NCBI GenBank assembly: GCA_030524435.1
Contig: JAUNGS010000006.1
Span: forward strand, 15,684 to 61,761
Direction of reading: 5' to 3'
From: Eubacterium sp.
GTDB taxonomy: Bacteria; Bacillota; Clostridia; Eubacteriales; Eubacteriaceae
Length of the DNA stretch: 46,078 bases
Part shown: one piece after another, positions 7,690 through 15,532 of the stretch
Layout: each line of letters begins with the position of its first letter
Position numbering within the stretch: position 1 is the stretch's first letter
Translations under genes and position numbers: made by a program
Notes under the pieces: generated by a model
Database searches by the model: none
Told to the model about the DNA's origin: nothing
Seen by the model: the letters and a program-made list of their open reading frames with translations, nothing else

Positions 7690-8777
7690 AGAACCACCTT
7701 CTCCCTTAAAATTCCCTCTAGTCCGTACTCCAGGGCGCGCTCTGCCAGGGCATCATCCCCCTCCAGGCGCATCTCCTGAATAAACTTGCCGACGATGTTG
7801 CCGCGGTTTTCCTTGAGCAGAAGCTCCACGTCCAGATCGAGGACAAGGCCGCTGTCGTCAATCTCCAGATAATAAAAGGCTGGATAAAGGGCGCTCTTGA
7901 TCTTCTCCAGAGAAACTGCCGGATCCCTGTAGCCCTTGAGGATAAAGCGGTGGTAATTGTGCTTCCGCTGTTCCTCTGGCACACGCTCCAAAAGCAGCGC
8001 TTCAATCTGCTTTTCCCCCATGGCGGGCGTGATCTCAAAGCTTTCCTCGAAAAAGCGGCGCTTCTGAATGGGCACAAACTGGCTCTGGCAGCGGTGATCC
8101 TCCAGCTGTCCGACGACCACCCCGTGATCCCCGGCCTCGTCAAAGCCCAAAGGCTCCGGCGTGCCGCAGTAGGCCGTCTGCGCGTTGATGTAAAAATGGT
8201 TGTGCAGATGTCCCAGGGCCATGTAGTCAAACTGATCCAGCCTTTCTACGGGGATGGGCATGTACTCCGAGTTCATATTGCAGGCGTCGCCGTGAAGCAT
8301 CAGAATATTGTTGTGCTCCGGATTTACCTCAAAATCCGGTGAAAAGGGCATGGACGCGTAGGTGCGCTTCGTCCAGGAGAGGCTGTAGACTTCCGTGTTG
8401 ATGTCTGGAAAATAGACAGACTCCAGCCGTCCCGTTTTGAACAGAGTCACATTGTCCGGCCATTCCACAAGGCCGTAGATCGACAGGCTGCTGTAATAGT
8501 CGTGATTTCCGGCACAGATGACCACGTGGGTTCTGGTCAGCCGGCTGAAGCGCTCCGCCGCCCGCTCGATATCCAGAAGATCCATCTCGTCCTTGTCAAA
8601 AAGATTCCCCGAAATCAGCAAAAGGTCGATGTGATTCTTTTCCGCCGTGTTCAGGATACGCTCGAAACTCTCCCAGAGATCCATCCGTCGGTTTCTGCCG
8701 TACACATCGCCCATACGCGCGAAATGAAACTGCCGGCCTATATGCAGATCACCCGTGTGGATGAATGATACTTTCAT
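7686..8777 (-). CDS. SbcD/YhaO-like metallophosphoesterase (DNA repair exonuclease family)
   Basis: A 363-residue calcineurin-type phosphoesterase with GDLHIG (D10, H12), GNHD (N91, H92, D93), HGD near residue 160 and GHLHNH. Motif II reads GNLFD at 57-61 instead of the usual GDxxD, so the bridging aspartate is Asn58; this could weaken metal binding. The length matches YhaO/SbcD proteins including the capping domain. It is translationally coupled to the YhaN-like ATPase (ATGA overlap), the normal nuclease-ATPase pairing. The start at 8777 has GGAGG upstream and an extended -10 promoter about 40 bases away. Confidence 0.83.
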   Translation of the reverse strand: MKVSFIHTGDLHIGRQFHFARMGDVYGRNRRMDLWESFERILNTAEKNHIDLLLISGNLFDKDEMDLLDIERAAERFSRLTRTHVVICAGNHDYYSSLSIYGLVEWPDNVTLFKTGRLESVYFPDINTEVYSLSWTKRTYASMPFSPDFEVNPEHNNILMLHGDACNMNSEYMPIPVERLDQFDYMALGHLHNHFYINAQTAYCGTPEPLGFDEAGDHGVVVGQLEDHRCQSQFVPIQKRRFFEESFEITPAMGEKQIEALLLERVPEEQRKHNYHRFILKGYRDPAVSLEKIKSALYPAFYYLEIDDSGLVLDLDVELLLKENRGNIVGKFIQEMRLEGDDALAERALEYGLEGILREKVVL

Positions 8778-8811
8778 AAAATTGCCTCCAAACGCGAATA
8801 TTTATCTTTAA

Positions 8812-8820
8812 ATTATACCA
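8812..8820 (-). promoter_or_regulatory. Extended -10 promoter of the yhaO-yhaN-like operon
   Basis: Minus-strand TGGTATAAT gives a TGn extended -10 with perfect TATAAT, 35 bases before the phosphoesterase ATG. No strong -35 is visible. Confidence 0.55.
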
Positions 8821-8903
8821 TGGCAGGCATTAATTTAAAATGGCAAAGTCGAATTTTGTCGGGAAATTCCGCATTCTTGCTGAAAAACAGCCCTTTTCCA
8901 CGT

Positions 8904-8933
8904 AAAAAAGCGCCCCTCGAAAGGCGCTTTTTT
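8904..8933. terminator. Bidirectional intrinsic terminator after pdxA
   Basis: Perfect stem AAAAAAGCGCC / GGCGCTTTTTT with an 8-base loop and T runs on both strands. It terminates pdxA on the minus strand before the yhaO promoter. Confidence 0.9.
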
Positions 8934-8964
8934 GTTAAGCCTTACTCCCTGTCTGCGAAAAGGC

Positions 8965-9966
8965 TTATCCCCTTTTGAATTTTGGCGCGTACTCCGCCGC
9001 CAGACGGATGGCCTCCACCATGCTGACCGGACTTGCAATCCCCTGGCCCGCAATGTCCAGGGCGGTACCGTGGTCCACCGAGGTTCTGAGAATCGGCATC
9101 CCGCAGGTGATGGAGATGGTGCGCTCAAAATCCACCATCTTCGTGGCGATATGTCCCTGGTCGTGGTACAGAGACAGCACCGCATCGTAGCGCCCGTTTA
9201 AGGCCTGGTGGAACACCGAGTCGGCGCCGATGGGGCCTTCGATATCTACACCCCGGGCCTTCGCCGCCTCCACCGCAGGAATGACGTGATCGACCTCCTC
9301 GCTGCCGAACAGACCGTGCTCTCCGCTGTGGGGATTGAGCCCCGCCACCGCAATTTTGGGGGCATCCAGGCCTAAAACCTTTAGGGCCTGAATACAATCG
9401 TCAATAAAGACATCCAGGCGATCCTTGGTCACCAGGTCGCAGGCCTGCCTCAGGGAGACGTGGCGGGTCAGGAAAAAGACCCTGAGGCTTCTGACCTGAA
9501 ACATGGTCAACGGATTTTTGGTGCCCGTCAGGGCCCCCACCATCTCGGTGTGGCCAATATAAGGCACCTCTGCCAGCTTCAGAGATTCCTTGTTGATGGC
9601 CGTGGTGGCCAGCACGTCCGCCTTGTTTTCCAGACAAAGCTTTGTGGCCTTCTCGATGTATTCGTAGGCCGCCCTGCCAGTCATGGCCTGAATCTCGCCT
9701 ATTTTGAGGCTGTCCATGTCGATATTGTCTAAGTCTATCAGATTTAACACACCTGCTGTAAAATCACCCTCAGCGGGCTTTTCAATACAATTGATTTTTA
9801 AGCTGACCCCGCTGAACTCAGCCGCCTGGGCCAAAACCTTTTTATCTCCGACGACGACGCAGCGGGCCTGGTTTAAAACCTCCGGGTCGGCCAGGGCCTT
9901 AACCGTGATCTCTGGGCCAATGCCCGCCGCATCTCCCATGGGGATGGCTACAATGGGTTTCATCAT
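8965..9966 (-). CDS. pdxA: 4-hydroxythreonine-4-phosphate dehydrogenase family protein, PdxA
   Basis: A 333-residue PdxA-family NAD-dependent dehydrogenase, full length. Visible motifs are [12 protein letters not shown] at the N-terminus, [22 protein letters not shown] and [10 protein letters not shown], which hold the conserved metal-binding histidines. AAGGAGA lies 4 bases before tandem ATG codons at 9966 and 9963. It stands between two terminators and no other pyridoxal-synthesis gene is nearby. In Firmicutes without the DXP-dependent B6 route, PdxA relatives often act on four-carbon acid sugar phosphates, so the substrate may not be 4-hydroxythreonine phosphate. Confidence 0.87.
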   Translation of the reverse strand: MMKPIVAIPMGDAAGIGPEITVKALADPEVLNQARCVVVGDKKVLAQAAEFSGVSLKINCIEKPAEGDFTAGVLNLIDLDNIDMDSLKIGEIQAMTGRAAYEYIEKATKLCLENKADVLATTAINKESLKLAEVPYIGHTEMVGALTGTKNPLTMFQVRSLRVFFLTRHVSLRQACDLVTKDRLDVFIDDCIQALKVLGLDAPKIAVAGLNPHSGEHGLFGSEEVDHVIPAVEAAKARGVDIEGPIGADSVFHQALNGRYDAVLSLYHDQGHIATKMVDFERTISITCGMPILRTSVDHGTALDIAGQGIASPVSMVEAIRLAAEYAPKFKRG

Positions 9967-9985
9967 CTGCTCTCCTTTAATTAAG

Positions 9986-10012
9986 AAATCCCGGACTCAA
10001 ACTGCCCGGGAT
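9986..10012 (-). terminator. Terminator between hisS and pdxA
   Basis: Minus-strand stem ATCCCGG / CCGGGAT with an 11-base loop followed by TTCTTAATT. The T tract is imperfect, so some readthrough into pdxA is possible. Confidence 0.6.
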
Positions 10013-10034
10013 CAATAACACATCTATATCGGCC

Positions 10035-11273
10035 TTAATCGAAGCTTTTGATCGCCTCGTCCCGACCAAAGACCATGAAGCCGTCGTAGTCCTTGTCGGC
10101 GTAGTAGCCAATCTGCTTGCCAAATTTTTTCTTCATGGCGGTGAGGTTCACCGTCTTTCCCTGGTCCCTTAAAGTGTCGGCAAAGCGGATGACCTGGGCC
10201 ATATCGTCCCCAGCGGCATCGTAAAAGAGCACAATGCTCTCCGAGCTGGCCTTCTTGCCCGCCTGTTCCTCCATGAGGATGGTGACAATGCGCTCGAAGC
10301 CGATGGAGAAGCCCACCGCCGGCACCGAGGTCTTGGCGTATTTGCCGATCATGTTGTCGTAGCGGCCGCCGCCGGCGATGGAAAAGCCGTAGGGGCCGTA
10401 GCTGACCTCGAAGATCTGACCGGTATAATAGCCCATGCCGCGGATGAGGCTGAAGTCGAAGACGACCTTATAGCGCCCCTCGGCCAGGGTCTGGCTGGTC
10501 TCAATGACCCGCTTCAGATCGGCCACCGCCTCGGGCTCGTCCACCTTGTCGCCGATGTTGTCCAGGGAAATATCCTCGGCCTCCCTGACGAAGGCCGCCA
10601 CCATGGCTTCGTCGTAGCCCTTGTCCACCAGCTCCTTGGCAACGCCCTCGGGGCCGATTTTATCCGCCTTGTCCAGAGAGATACAGATGGAGGGAATATC
10701 CGCCTCGGCAAAGCCCGCCTTTTTAATGAAGGCGTTGAGGAGCTTTCTGTCGTTGACCTTGATGGTAAAATCCTCAAAGCCGATGGCTAAAAGGGCCTTG
10801 GCGGTGGTGCTTATGAGCTCCATCTCCGCCGAAACCGTGGGGTCGCCGATGATGTCGATGTCGCACTGCTTAAAGGAGCGGAAGCGTCCCTTCTGGGGGC
10901 GCTCAGCCCGAAACACGTTGCCGATCTGGATGGCCTTAAAGGGCAGCTCCAGGGTCTGGGCGTTGTTGGCGTAAAAACGGCTCAGGGGCAGGGTCAAGTC
11001 GAAGCGCAGGCCCATGTCGCAGAGGTCCTTGGTGGTGCTGTCCTCGCTGATTTTAAGCTTGTCGCCGCGTTTTAAAATGGTAAAGAGCATTTTGAGGTTT
11101 TCACCGCCCTCGCTGCCCAAAAGCAGGTCGATGTTCTCCAAGGCCGGCGTCTCGATTCTCGAGAAGCCGTGCTGTCTGTAAATGCTCAGAATTTTTTGTT
11201 CCAGGGTGTCGCGGATCAGCATCTCCCCGGGGAGAATATCTCTGGCGCCGCGAACAGGATTTGAACTTATCAT
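10035..11273 (-). CDS. hisS: Histidine--tRNA ligase, short form
   Basis: A 412-residue class II synthetase. Visible are RGARDILPGE at 8-17, motif 2 FRAERPQKGRFRSFKQ at 121-136, the histidine-site motif RGMGYYTG at 278-285 and motif 3 GGGRYDNMI at 301-309. The insertion domain reads LDKADKIGPEGVAKEL (200-215), reminiscent of archaeal/eukaryotic HisRS rather than the E. coli type. The C-terminal anticodon domain (from about 346) is only ~67 residues and stops after YDGFMVFGRDEAIKSFD, some 30 residues short of the E. coli form. It follows tyrS after 14 bases and is presumably cotranscribed with it. Confidence 0.9.
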   Translation of the reverse strand: MISSNPVRGARDILPGEMLIRDTLEQKILSIYRQHGFSRIETPALENIDLLLGSEGGENLKMLFTILKRGDKLKISEDSTTKDLCDMGLRFDLTLPLSRFYANNAQTLELPFKAIQIGNVFRAERPQKGRFRSFKQCDIDIIGDPTVSAEMELISTTAKALLAIGFEDFTIKVNDRKLLNAFIKKAGFAEADIPSICISLDKADKIGPEGVAKELVDKGYDEAMVAAFVREAEDISLDNIGDKVDEPEAVADLKRVIETSQTLAEGRYKVVFDFSLIRGMGYYTGQIFEVSYGPYGFSIAGGGRYDNMIGKYAKTSVPAVGFSIGFERIVTILMEEQAGKKASSESIVLFYDAAGDDMAQVIRFADTLRDQGKTVNLTAMKKKFGKQIGYYADKDYDGFMVFGRDEAIKSFD

Positions 11274-11287
11274 GACATCGTCACTCC

Positions 11288-12514
11288 TTATACTAATTTC
11301 AGCTGCTTATAAGTCTTTTTGCCCTTCTTGATGATGACGGCGCCGTCCTTGAAGTCGGCCTCGGTGAACACCGTTTTGATATCGGTGACCTTGACGCCAT
11401 CCACCTCAATACCGCCTTGCTGCACGAGGCGGCGTCCCTCGCTGCGGGTGGGAATTAAGCCAGCCTTGTCCAAAAGGGTCAGAATTTCCAAGCCCTCACC
11501 CAGCTCTGCCCGGGGCAGATCGACGCTGGGGATCTCTGCATCCTGGCTGCCGCCGGCAAACAGGGCTCTGGAGGCCTCCTGGGCCTTTTTCGCTTCTTCT
11601 TCGCCGTGGATCATGGCGGTAACCTCGTAGGCTAAAACTTCCTTGGCCTTGTTGATTTCGGCGCCTTCTAAAGCACCTAGACGGCGCACCTCTTCCATGG
11701 GCAGGAAGGTCAACAGCGCCAGACATTTTTCGACGTCGGCGTCGCCCACGTTTCTCCAGTACTGGTAGAATTCGTAGGGAGAGGTTTTTTCCGGATCGAG
11801 CCACAAAGCGCCCTTGGCGGTTTTGCCCATCTTGATGCCCTCGCTGGTGGTCAGCAGGGAGAAGGTCATGCCGTAAACCGTATCGCCGTCCTTTCTGCGG
11901 ACCAGTTCTGCGCCGGCGATGATGTTGGACCACTGGTCGTTGCCGCCAAATTCCATTTTACAGCCGTATTTTTTGTGGAGGGTGTAGAAGTCGTAGGCCT
12001 GAAGCAGCATGTAGTTGAATTCCAGGAAGGTCAGTCCCTTTTCCATTCTGGATTTGTAGCACTCTGCGGTGAGCATTCTGTTGACGGAGAAGTGGGCCCC
12101 CACATCCCTCAGGAAGTTGATGTAATTCAGGGGCAGCAGCCACTCGGCGTTGTCCACCATAATGGCCTTGTCGTCCTCGAAGGTTAAAAACTTCTCGAAG
12201 ATCTTCTTGAACTTTTCGCCATTTTCAGCGATGCGCTCCCTGGTCATGACCTGACGCATGTCTGTGCGGCCCGAGGGGTCGCCGATCATGGTTGTGCCGC
12301 CGCCGATTAAGGCGATGGGACGGTGGCCGTGTCTCTGCATGTGGGCCATAACCATAATCTGGATAAAATGGCCGATGTGCAGACTGTCGGCGGTGGGGTC
12401 GAAGCCGATATAAAAGGTGACGGATTCGTCAGCCAATAGCTTTTTAATTTCTTCCTCATGGGTGCACTGCTCGATAAAGCCGCGCTCCTTCAGCACGTCA
12501 AATACGTTTTCCAT
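11288..12514 (-). CDS. tyrS: Tyrosine--tRNA ligase
   Basis: A 408-residue class I synthetase of the bacterial TyrRS type that charges tRNA-Tyr. HIGH is at residues 46-49 ([14 protein letters not shown]), the KMSKS loop reads KMGKT, and a C-terminal S4 RNA-binding domain ends the protein ([13 protein letters not shown]). The ATG at 12514 is chosen because GGAGGAAA lies just upstream; a longer reading frame to 12589 would include leader sequence. It heads a tyrS-hisS operon behind a ~240-base GC-rich structured leader without a canonical T-box. Confidence 0.95.
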   Translation of the reverse strand: MENVFDVLKERGFIEQCTHEEEIKKLLADESVTFYIGFDPTADSLHIGHFIQIMVMAHMQRHGHRPIALIGGGTTMIGDPSGRTDMRQVMTRERIAENGEKFKKIFEKFLTFEDDKAIMVDNAEWLLPLNYINFLRDVGAHFSVNRMLTAECYKSRMEKGLTFLEFNYMLLQAYDFYTLHKKYGCKMEFGGNDQWSNIIAGAELVRRKDGDTVYGMTFSLLTTSEGIKMGKTAKGALWLDPEKTSPYEFYQYWRNVGDADVEKCLALLTFLPMEEVRRLGALEGAEINKAKEVLAYEVTAMIHGEEEAKKAQEASRALFAGGSQDAEIPSVDLPRAELGEGLEILTLLDKAGLIPTRSEGRRLVQQGGIEVDGVKVTDIKTVFTEADFKDGAVIIKKGKKTYKQLKLV

Positions 12515-12745
12515 TGATTTATTTCCTCCTGCATGTATATGCTGCCACGGCAGACCAGCTGCCCTGGCCGTCGCTCTTTTTAGATTCAATTAAGCCCTGT
12601 GTCCTCCGGGGCTTTGTGTGAAATTCTTCAGGCTGCGCTGCAGTGCCGAAGGGCGCCGCAGCCCTTGTCTGGGGGCCTGAATGGCCTCGGGGCCAAAACA
12701 AATTGATACTCACCATCTTACCACTTTCATCGCAAAAAAAAAACA
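12515..12745 (-). promoter_or_regulatory. Structured 5' leader of tyrS-hisS
   Basis: The minus-strand leader holds several hairpins: GGCTGCG / CGCAGCC enclosing GCGCCCTTCGGC (about 12630-12665), AAGCCC / GGGCTT (about 12592-12614), and next to the SD a three-part set GGCAG - CTGCC - GGCAG (12542-12563) in which the middle segment can pair with either neighbour. No AGGGTGGNACCGCG T-box sequence is present. Control by attenuation or SD masking is inferred. Confidence 0.4.
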
Positions 12746-12762
12746 TTTTTTCCAATAAATCT

Positions 12763-12791
12763 TTGAAAAATAAAGATTTATCATGTATACT
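12763..12791 (+). promoter_or_regulatory. Promoter of lspA
   Basis: TTGAAA at 12763-12768, a 17-base spacer and TATACT at 12786-12791, placing the start point near 12798. A perfect 10-bp inverted repeat, ATAAATCTTT / AAAGATTTAT (12755-12764 and 12772-12781), overlaps the -35 box and spacer and could be an operator. Confidence 0.75.
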
Positions 12792-12822
12792 TGTACAATA
12801 CCATTTATAAGGAGCTTTCCCT

Positions 12823-13524
12823 ATGTTGTTTTATATTCTGCTGATCCTCGGGGGAATTGCCGTGGACCAGTTTAGCAAATACCTGGCAGTGGTCTTCCTG
12901 TCCCCCGTCAGCACCGTCCCCATCGTCCCCCACGTCTTTCATCTCACCTACGTCGAAAACAACGGCGCGGCCTTCAGCATGCTCTCCGGCAAGCAGACCT
13001 TTTTGATTATCATCACCGCCGCCTTTATCCTGGCCTTAATCTACATCCTCTGGGTGATGCCCAAAAAGCGGAGGTACTACGACATCAACTTTGCCCTATC
13101 TTTGATCATCAGCGGCGCCATCGGCAACCTCATCGACCGCATCCGTCTGAACTACGTCATTGACTTCTTCGACGTCAGACTCATCGGCTTTGCCATCTTC
13201 AACATCGCCGATATCTTCGTGGTGGCTGGCTGCCTGCTGGCCGTCATCGCATTGTTTAGAAACAAGGAGCTTTTAAACGATCCGCCCATCGGCCATAAAA
13301 AAAAAGATAAATCCTCCGCCCAAAAAGCGTCCCCAAAGGATGACGGCGCCAAGGGCCCAAAGGAGGGCGCCGCTAAAAAGAAAAAGCGCCGCCGCTCCCT
13401 GGAGGAGCTGACCCCCGAGGTCAAGACAAAGATCGAGGATTTGCCGGAGCATCTGGGCTCCGTCACCTTTAACCCCGGCCCGCCCCCAGAAGCCCTCCAC
13501 GACAAAGACAACACGGAAAAATAA
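12823..13524 (+). CDS. lspA: Lipoprotein signal peptidase (signal peptidase II) with long basic C-terminal tail
   Basis: The first ~150 residues are a standard LspA: four hydrophobic helices, N-terminal DQFSKY (D15), and the conserved aspartates in GNLIDR (D105), VIDFFDV (D114) and FNIADIF (D130). It cleaves the signal peptide of prolipoproteins in the membrane. The protein then continues ~80 residues in a highly charged, low-complexity tail with KKKKRRRSLEEL, predicted cytoplasmic and absent from typical LspA (about 150-165 residues). AAGGAGC lies 9 bases before the ATG. It appears monocistronic, with its own promoter and terminator. Confidence 0.93.
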   Translation: MLFYILLILGGIAVDQFSKYLAVVFLSPVSTVPIVPHVFHLTYVENNGAAFSMLSGKQTFLIIITAAFILALIYILWVMPKKRRYYDINFALSLIISGAIGNLIDRIRLNYVIDFFDVRLIGFAIFNIADIFVVAGCLLAVIALFRNKELLNDPPIGHKKKDKSSAQKASPKDDGAKGPKEGAAKKKKRRRSLEELTPEVKTKIEDLPEHLGSVTFNPGPPPEALHDKDNTEK

Positions 13525-13526
13525 AG

Positions 13527-13568
13527 AAATCCCCGAGGCCTGCAGGTCCCGGGGATTTATCATTTTTT
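13527..13568. terminator. Terminator shared by lspA and the GntR-ispE unit
   Basis: Stem AAATCCCCG / CGGGGATTT with a 14-base loop, followed by ATCATTTTTT on the plus strand and TTTCTTTATTTTT on the minus strand. Confidence 0.85.
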
Positions 13569-13609
13569 GTGTTCTGTTCAGTTGGGCTCTGGCTTTTGTA
13601 TGCGCCGGC

Positions 13610-14293
13610 CTATTCGTCCTTTTCCAGAACCGCGACCATATCCAGCTCCGCCAGGTGAATATGCTCCGCCGCCGCCGCCGAGGCCTCCGCCGGAAGATGC
13701 TTTTCAATATTGTCGATAATTCTCTGGTGCTGTCCCGTGAGGCTGCGCTTATCCTCCACGTGGTGAACGTACTCTACCCGCACCCGCTGCATCTGCTCCC
13801 TGAGGGAATTGATCATCTGGCAGAGGCGCTTGTTGCCCGTGGCCTCGTAGATGGTTTCGTGGAAGGCAATGTCGTGGTTGATGATGCCCGTCTCGTCGTT
13901 GGCGCAGGCCGCCTCCTCAAAATCCTTATTGCTTTCCCGCAGCTTCTTCACATCTGCGTCGTTGGCGTTCTTGGCCGCCAGCTCCGCCGCCAGGGCTTCC
14001 AGGGCCCGGCGAATTTCCATCATATCCTTGAGATCCTCGATGGACATGGGGGTGACGTAGGCGCCCTTTCTCGGCACCATCTTGACCAGTCCCTCCAGCT
14101 CAAGCTTGCGAATGGACTCTCTGACCGGCGTGCGGCTGACCCCCAGCTGTTCCGCCAGCTGAACCTCCATGAGGCGCTGACCCGGCTTCAGGTCTCCGTT
14201 GATAATGGCGTTGCGGATGGTTTCAAAGACAATTTCGCGCAGGGGCTTACAGCTGCTCATATCCAGCGATAATTCCACTTTTTCATTTTCCAT
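13610..14293 (-). CDS. GntR-family transcriptional regulator, FadR/FCD subfamily
   Basis: A 227-residue regulator. An N-terminal winged helix (about residues 12-78) has the GntR signature around LAEQLGVSRTPVRESIRKLELEGLV, and the helical FCD ligand domain (about 85-220) has histidines consistent with the usual metal/carboxylate site (HDIAFHETIYEATGN, H at about 195). FCD regulators respond to small organic acids; the effector here is unknown. GAGG lies 9 bases before the ATG. It follows ispE by 12 bases on the same strand, so the two are likely cotranscribed although functionally unrelated. Confidence 0.88.
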   Translation of the reverse strand: MENEKVELSLDMSSCKPLREIVFETIRNAIINGDLKPGQRLMEVQLAEQLGVSRTPVRESIRKLELEGLVKMVPRKGAYVTPMSIEDLKDMMEIRRALEALAAELAAKNANDADVKKLRESNKDFEEAACANDETGIINHDIAFHETIYEATGNKRLCQMINSLREQMQRVRVEYVHHVEDKRSLTGQHQRIIDNIEKHLPAEASAAAAEHIHLAELDMVAVLEKDE

Positions 14294-14305
14294 GTGATAA
14301 AACCT

Positions 14306-15163
14306 CTATTCTATTTCTGTTAAAAATGTATGGGGGAAGCTTTGCTTAAAGGTTGTGCAGGCCCTGCGGGCCGCTGCCTCCGCCTCAAAATAACCGATGA
14401 CCGTGGAGCCGCTGCCGCTCATCACCGAGAACACGGCGCCGCAGTCATACATTTTTTCCTTGATGTCCCTGATCTCCGGATAGATCTCAAAGACCGCCGT
14501 CTCGAAGGCGTTGCCCGAACAGACCCTGAGGGCGTCGTAATCCTCCAGCTCTATGGCTGAAATCACGCCGTCGATATCGGGATGCCGGGTGTTCTTGCCC
14601 GCGTCCAGCTGTCTGAAGGCCCAGGGGGTGGCGATGTCGATGTCCGGCTTGACCAAGACCACCGACAGGCGATTTAAAGGCTTCAAGGGCGTGATGATCT
14701 CGCCGATGCCCGTGACCAGCGCCGTTCCCTTAAAGCAGCAATAGGGGATATCCGCGCCGATCTTTGCACCGATGGCACAGAGCTCCCTGAGAGAAAGCCC
14801 CAGCCCCCAGAGGCGATTGAGACCCAAAAGGGCGGCGGCGCCGTCGGCGCTGCCCCCGGCCAGCCCCGCCTCGCTGGGAATATGCTTATCGATGGCGATG
14901 GCCACCCCCGCCTCAACGCCAAACTGCGTTTTGAGGCATTCTGCCACCCGCCAGACGATATTCCCCGCATCCACAGGGATCTTGGGATCGCTGCAGCTCA
15001 GGACAATGCCGGTATCCTCCAGAGAAAAATGCAGCTCGTCGGCCAGGGCCACGGTATGGTTGATCATCCGCATTTCGTGGTAGCCGTCTTCTCTGACGCC
15101 GAGTACATCCAGGGCAATATTGACCTTGGCCGGCGCTTTGATTTTTATTTCCTTTTTCATCAT
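14306..15163 (-). CDS. ispE: 4-diphosphocytidyl-2-C-methyl-D-erythritol kinase
   Basis: A 285-residue GHMP kinase of the MEP isoprenoid pathway that phosphorylates CDP-methylerythritol. The N-terminal KAPAKVNIALDVLGVREDGYHEM motif region, the ATP loop PSEAGLAGGSADGAAAL (about 91-107) and the C-terminal MSGSGSTVIGYF are all visible. It starts with tandem ATG codons at 15163/15160 behind GGGGACTGA. Transcription begins at a promoter 40 bases upstream and probably continues into the GntR gene. Confidence 0.94.
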   Translation of the reverse strand: MMKKEIKIKAPAKVNIALDVLGVREDGYHEMRMINHTVALADELHFSLEDTGIVLSCSDPKIPVDAGNIVWRVAECLKTQFGVEAGVAIAIDKHIPSEAGLAGGSADGAAALLGLNRLWGLGLSLRELCAIGAKIGADIPYCCFKGTALVTGIGEIITPLKPLNRLSVVLVKPDIDIATPWAFRQLDAGKNTRHPDIDGVISAIELEDYDALRVCSGNAFETAVFEIYPEIRDIKEKMYDCGAVFSVMSGSGSTVIGYFEAEAAARRACTTFKQSFPHTFLTEIE

Positions 15164-15199
15164 TCAGTCCCCATTGTTCTTTACTGGCACATTGTATAC

Positions 15200-15227
15200 A
15201 TTATAGCATACCCGATTTAAAATTCAA
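15200..15227 (-). promoter_or_regulatory. Promoter of ispE-gntR
   Basis: Minus-strand TTGAAT, a 16-base spacer ending in TGC, then TATAAT (plus coordinates 15200-15205 for the -10 and 15222-15227 for the -35). The TGn makes it an extended -10 promoter. Confidence 0.75.
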
Positions 15228-15392
15228 CCAAAATTTGCACTTCTTTTGGGGGATATTTGGAAGAAAATAAAAGCCTTATTTTCCGCAAAACTCTGCATAC
15301 CATTACATCCTTGAAAATCCCATTTCTCTCGAAAAACAGCGGCCTTGATGGCCCCCGGGCCCCAGGATTGCAAAAAATTTTTAAGTAAACTG

Positions 15393-15401
15393 TGCTATAA
15401 T
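15393..15401 (+). promoter_or_regulatory. Extended -10 promoter of the HAD-ung-PAP2-GH25 run
   Basis: TGTGCTATAAT with consensus TATAAT at 15396-15401 preceded by TGC. There is no suitable -35 at 16-18 bases. The start point would be about 15408, giving a ~125-base leader. Confidence 0.6.
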
Positions 15402-15411
15402 ATAATTTATA

Positions 15412-15492
15412 GTGCCAATCGTTGCCTTCGGGCCTTAAAATCTTTGAAGCCCAGGCCGCTTTGGCACCCGAAGCTCTTATTTTTGACTTCGG
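15412..15492 (+). promoter_or_regulatory. Structured leader upstream of the HAD phosphatase
   Basis: GTGCCAA (15412-15418) pairs with TTGGCAC (15461-15467). Inside lie a UUCG tetraloop hairpin GCC-TTCG-GGC (15424-15433) and the alternative GGGCCTT / AAGCCC. It is followed by CCGAAG / CTTCGG (15468-15492). No known riboswitch is recognised. The remainder of the 15164-15532 gap, apart from the two promoters, shows nothing identifiable. Confidence 0.35.
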
Positions 15493-15532
15493 CAGAACAC
15501 CAGAATTCCAATAGCCATTTCAGGAGCAGCGC

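Noticed and set aside
12515-12745. T-box riboswitch for tyrS
   Set aside because: The leader is long and structured as expected, but no AGGGTGGNACCGCG-like antiterminator sequence could be found on the minus strand, so only an undefined leader is reported.
12519-12755. 78-codon open frame in the tyrS leader
   Set aside because: The frame runs through GC-rich hairpins, has a poor ribosome binding site and shows no recognisable protein features; it is most likely chance.
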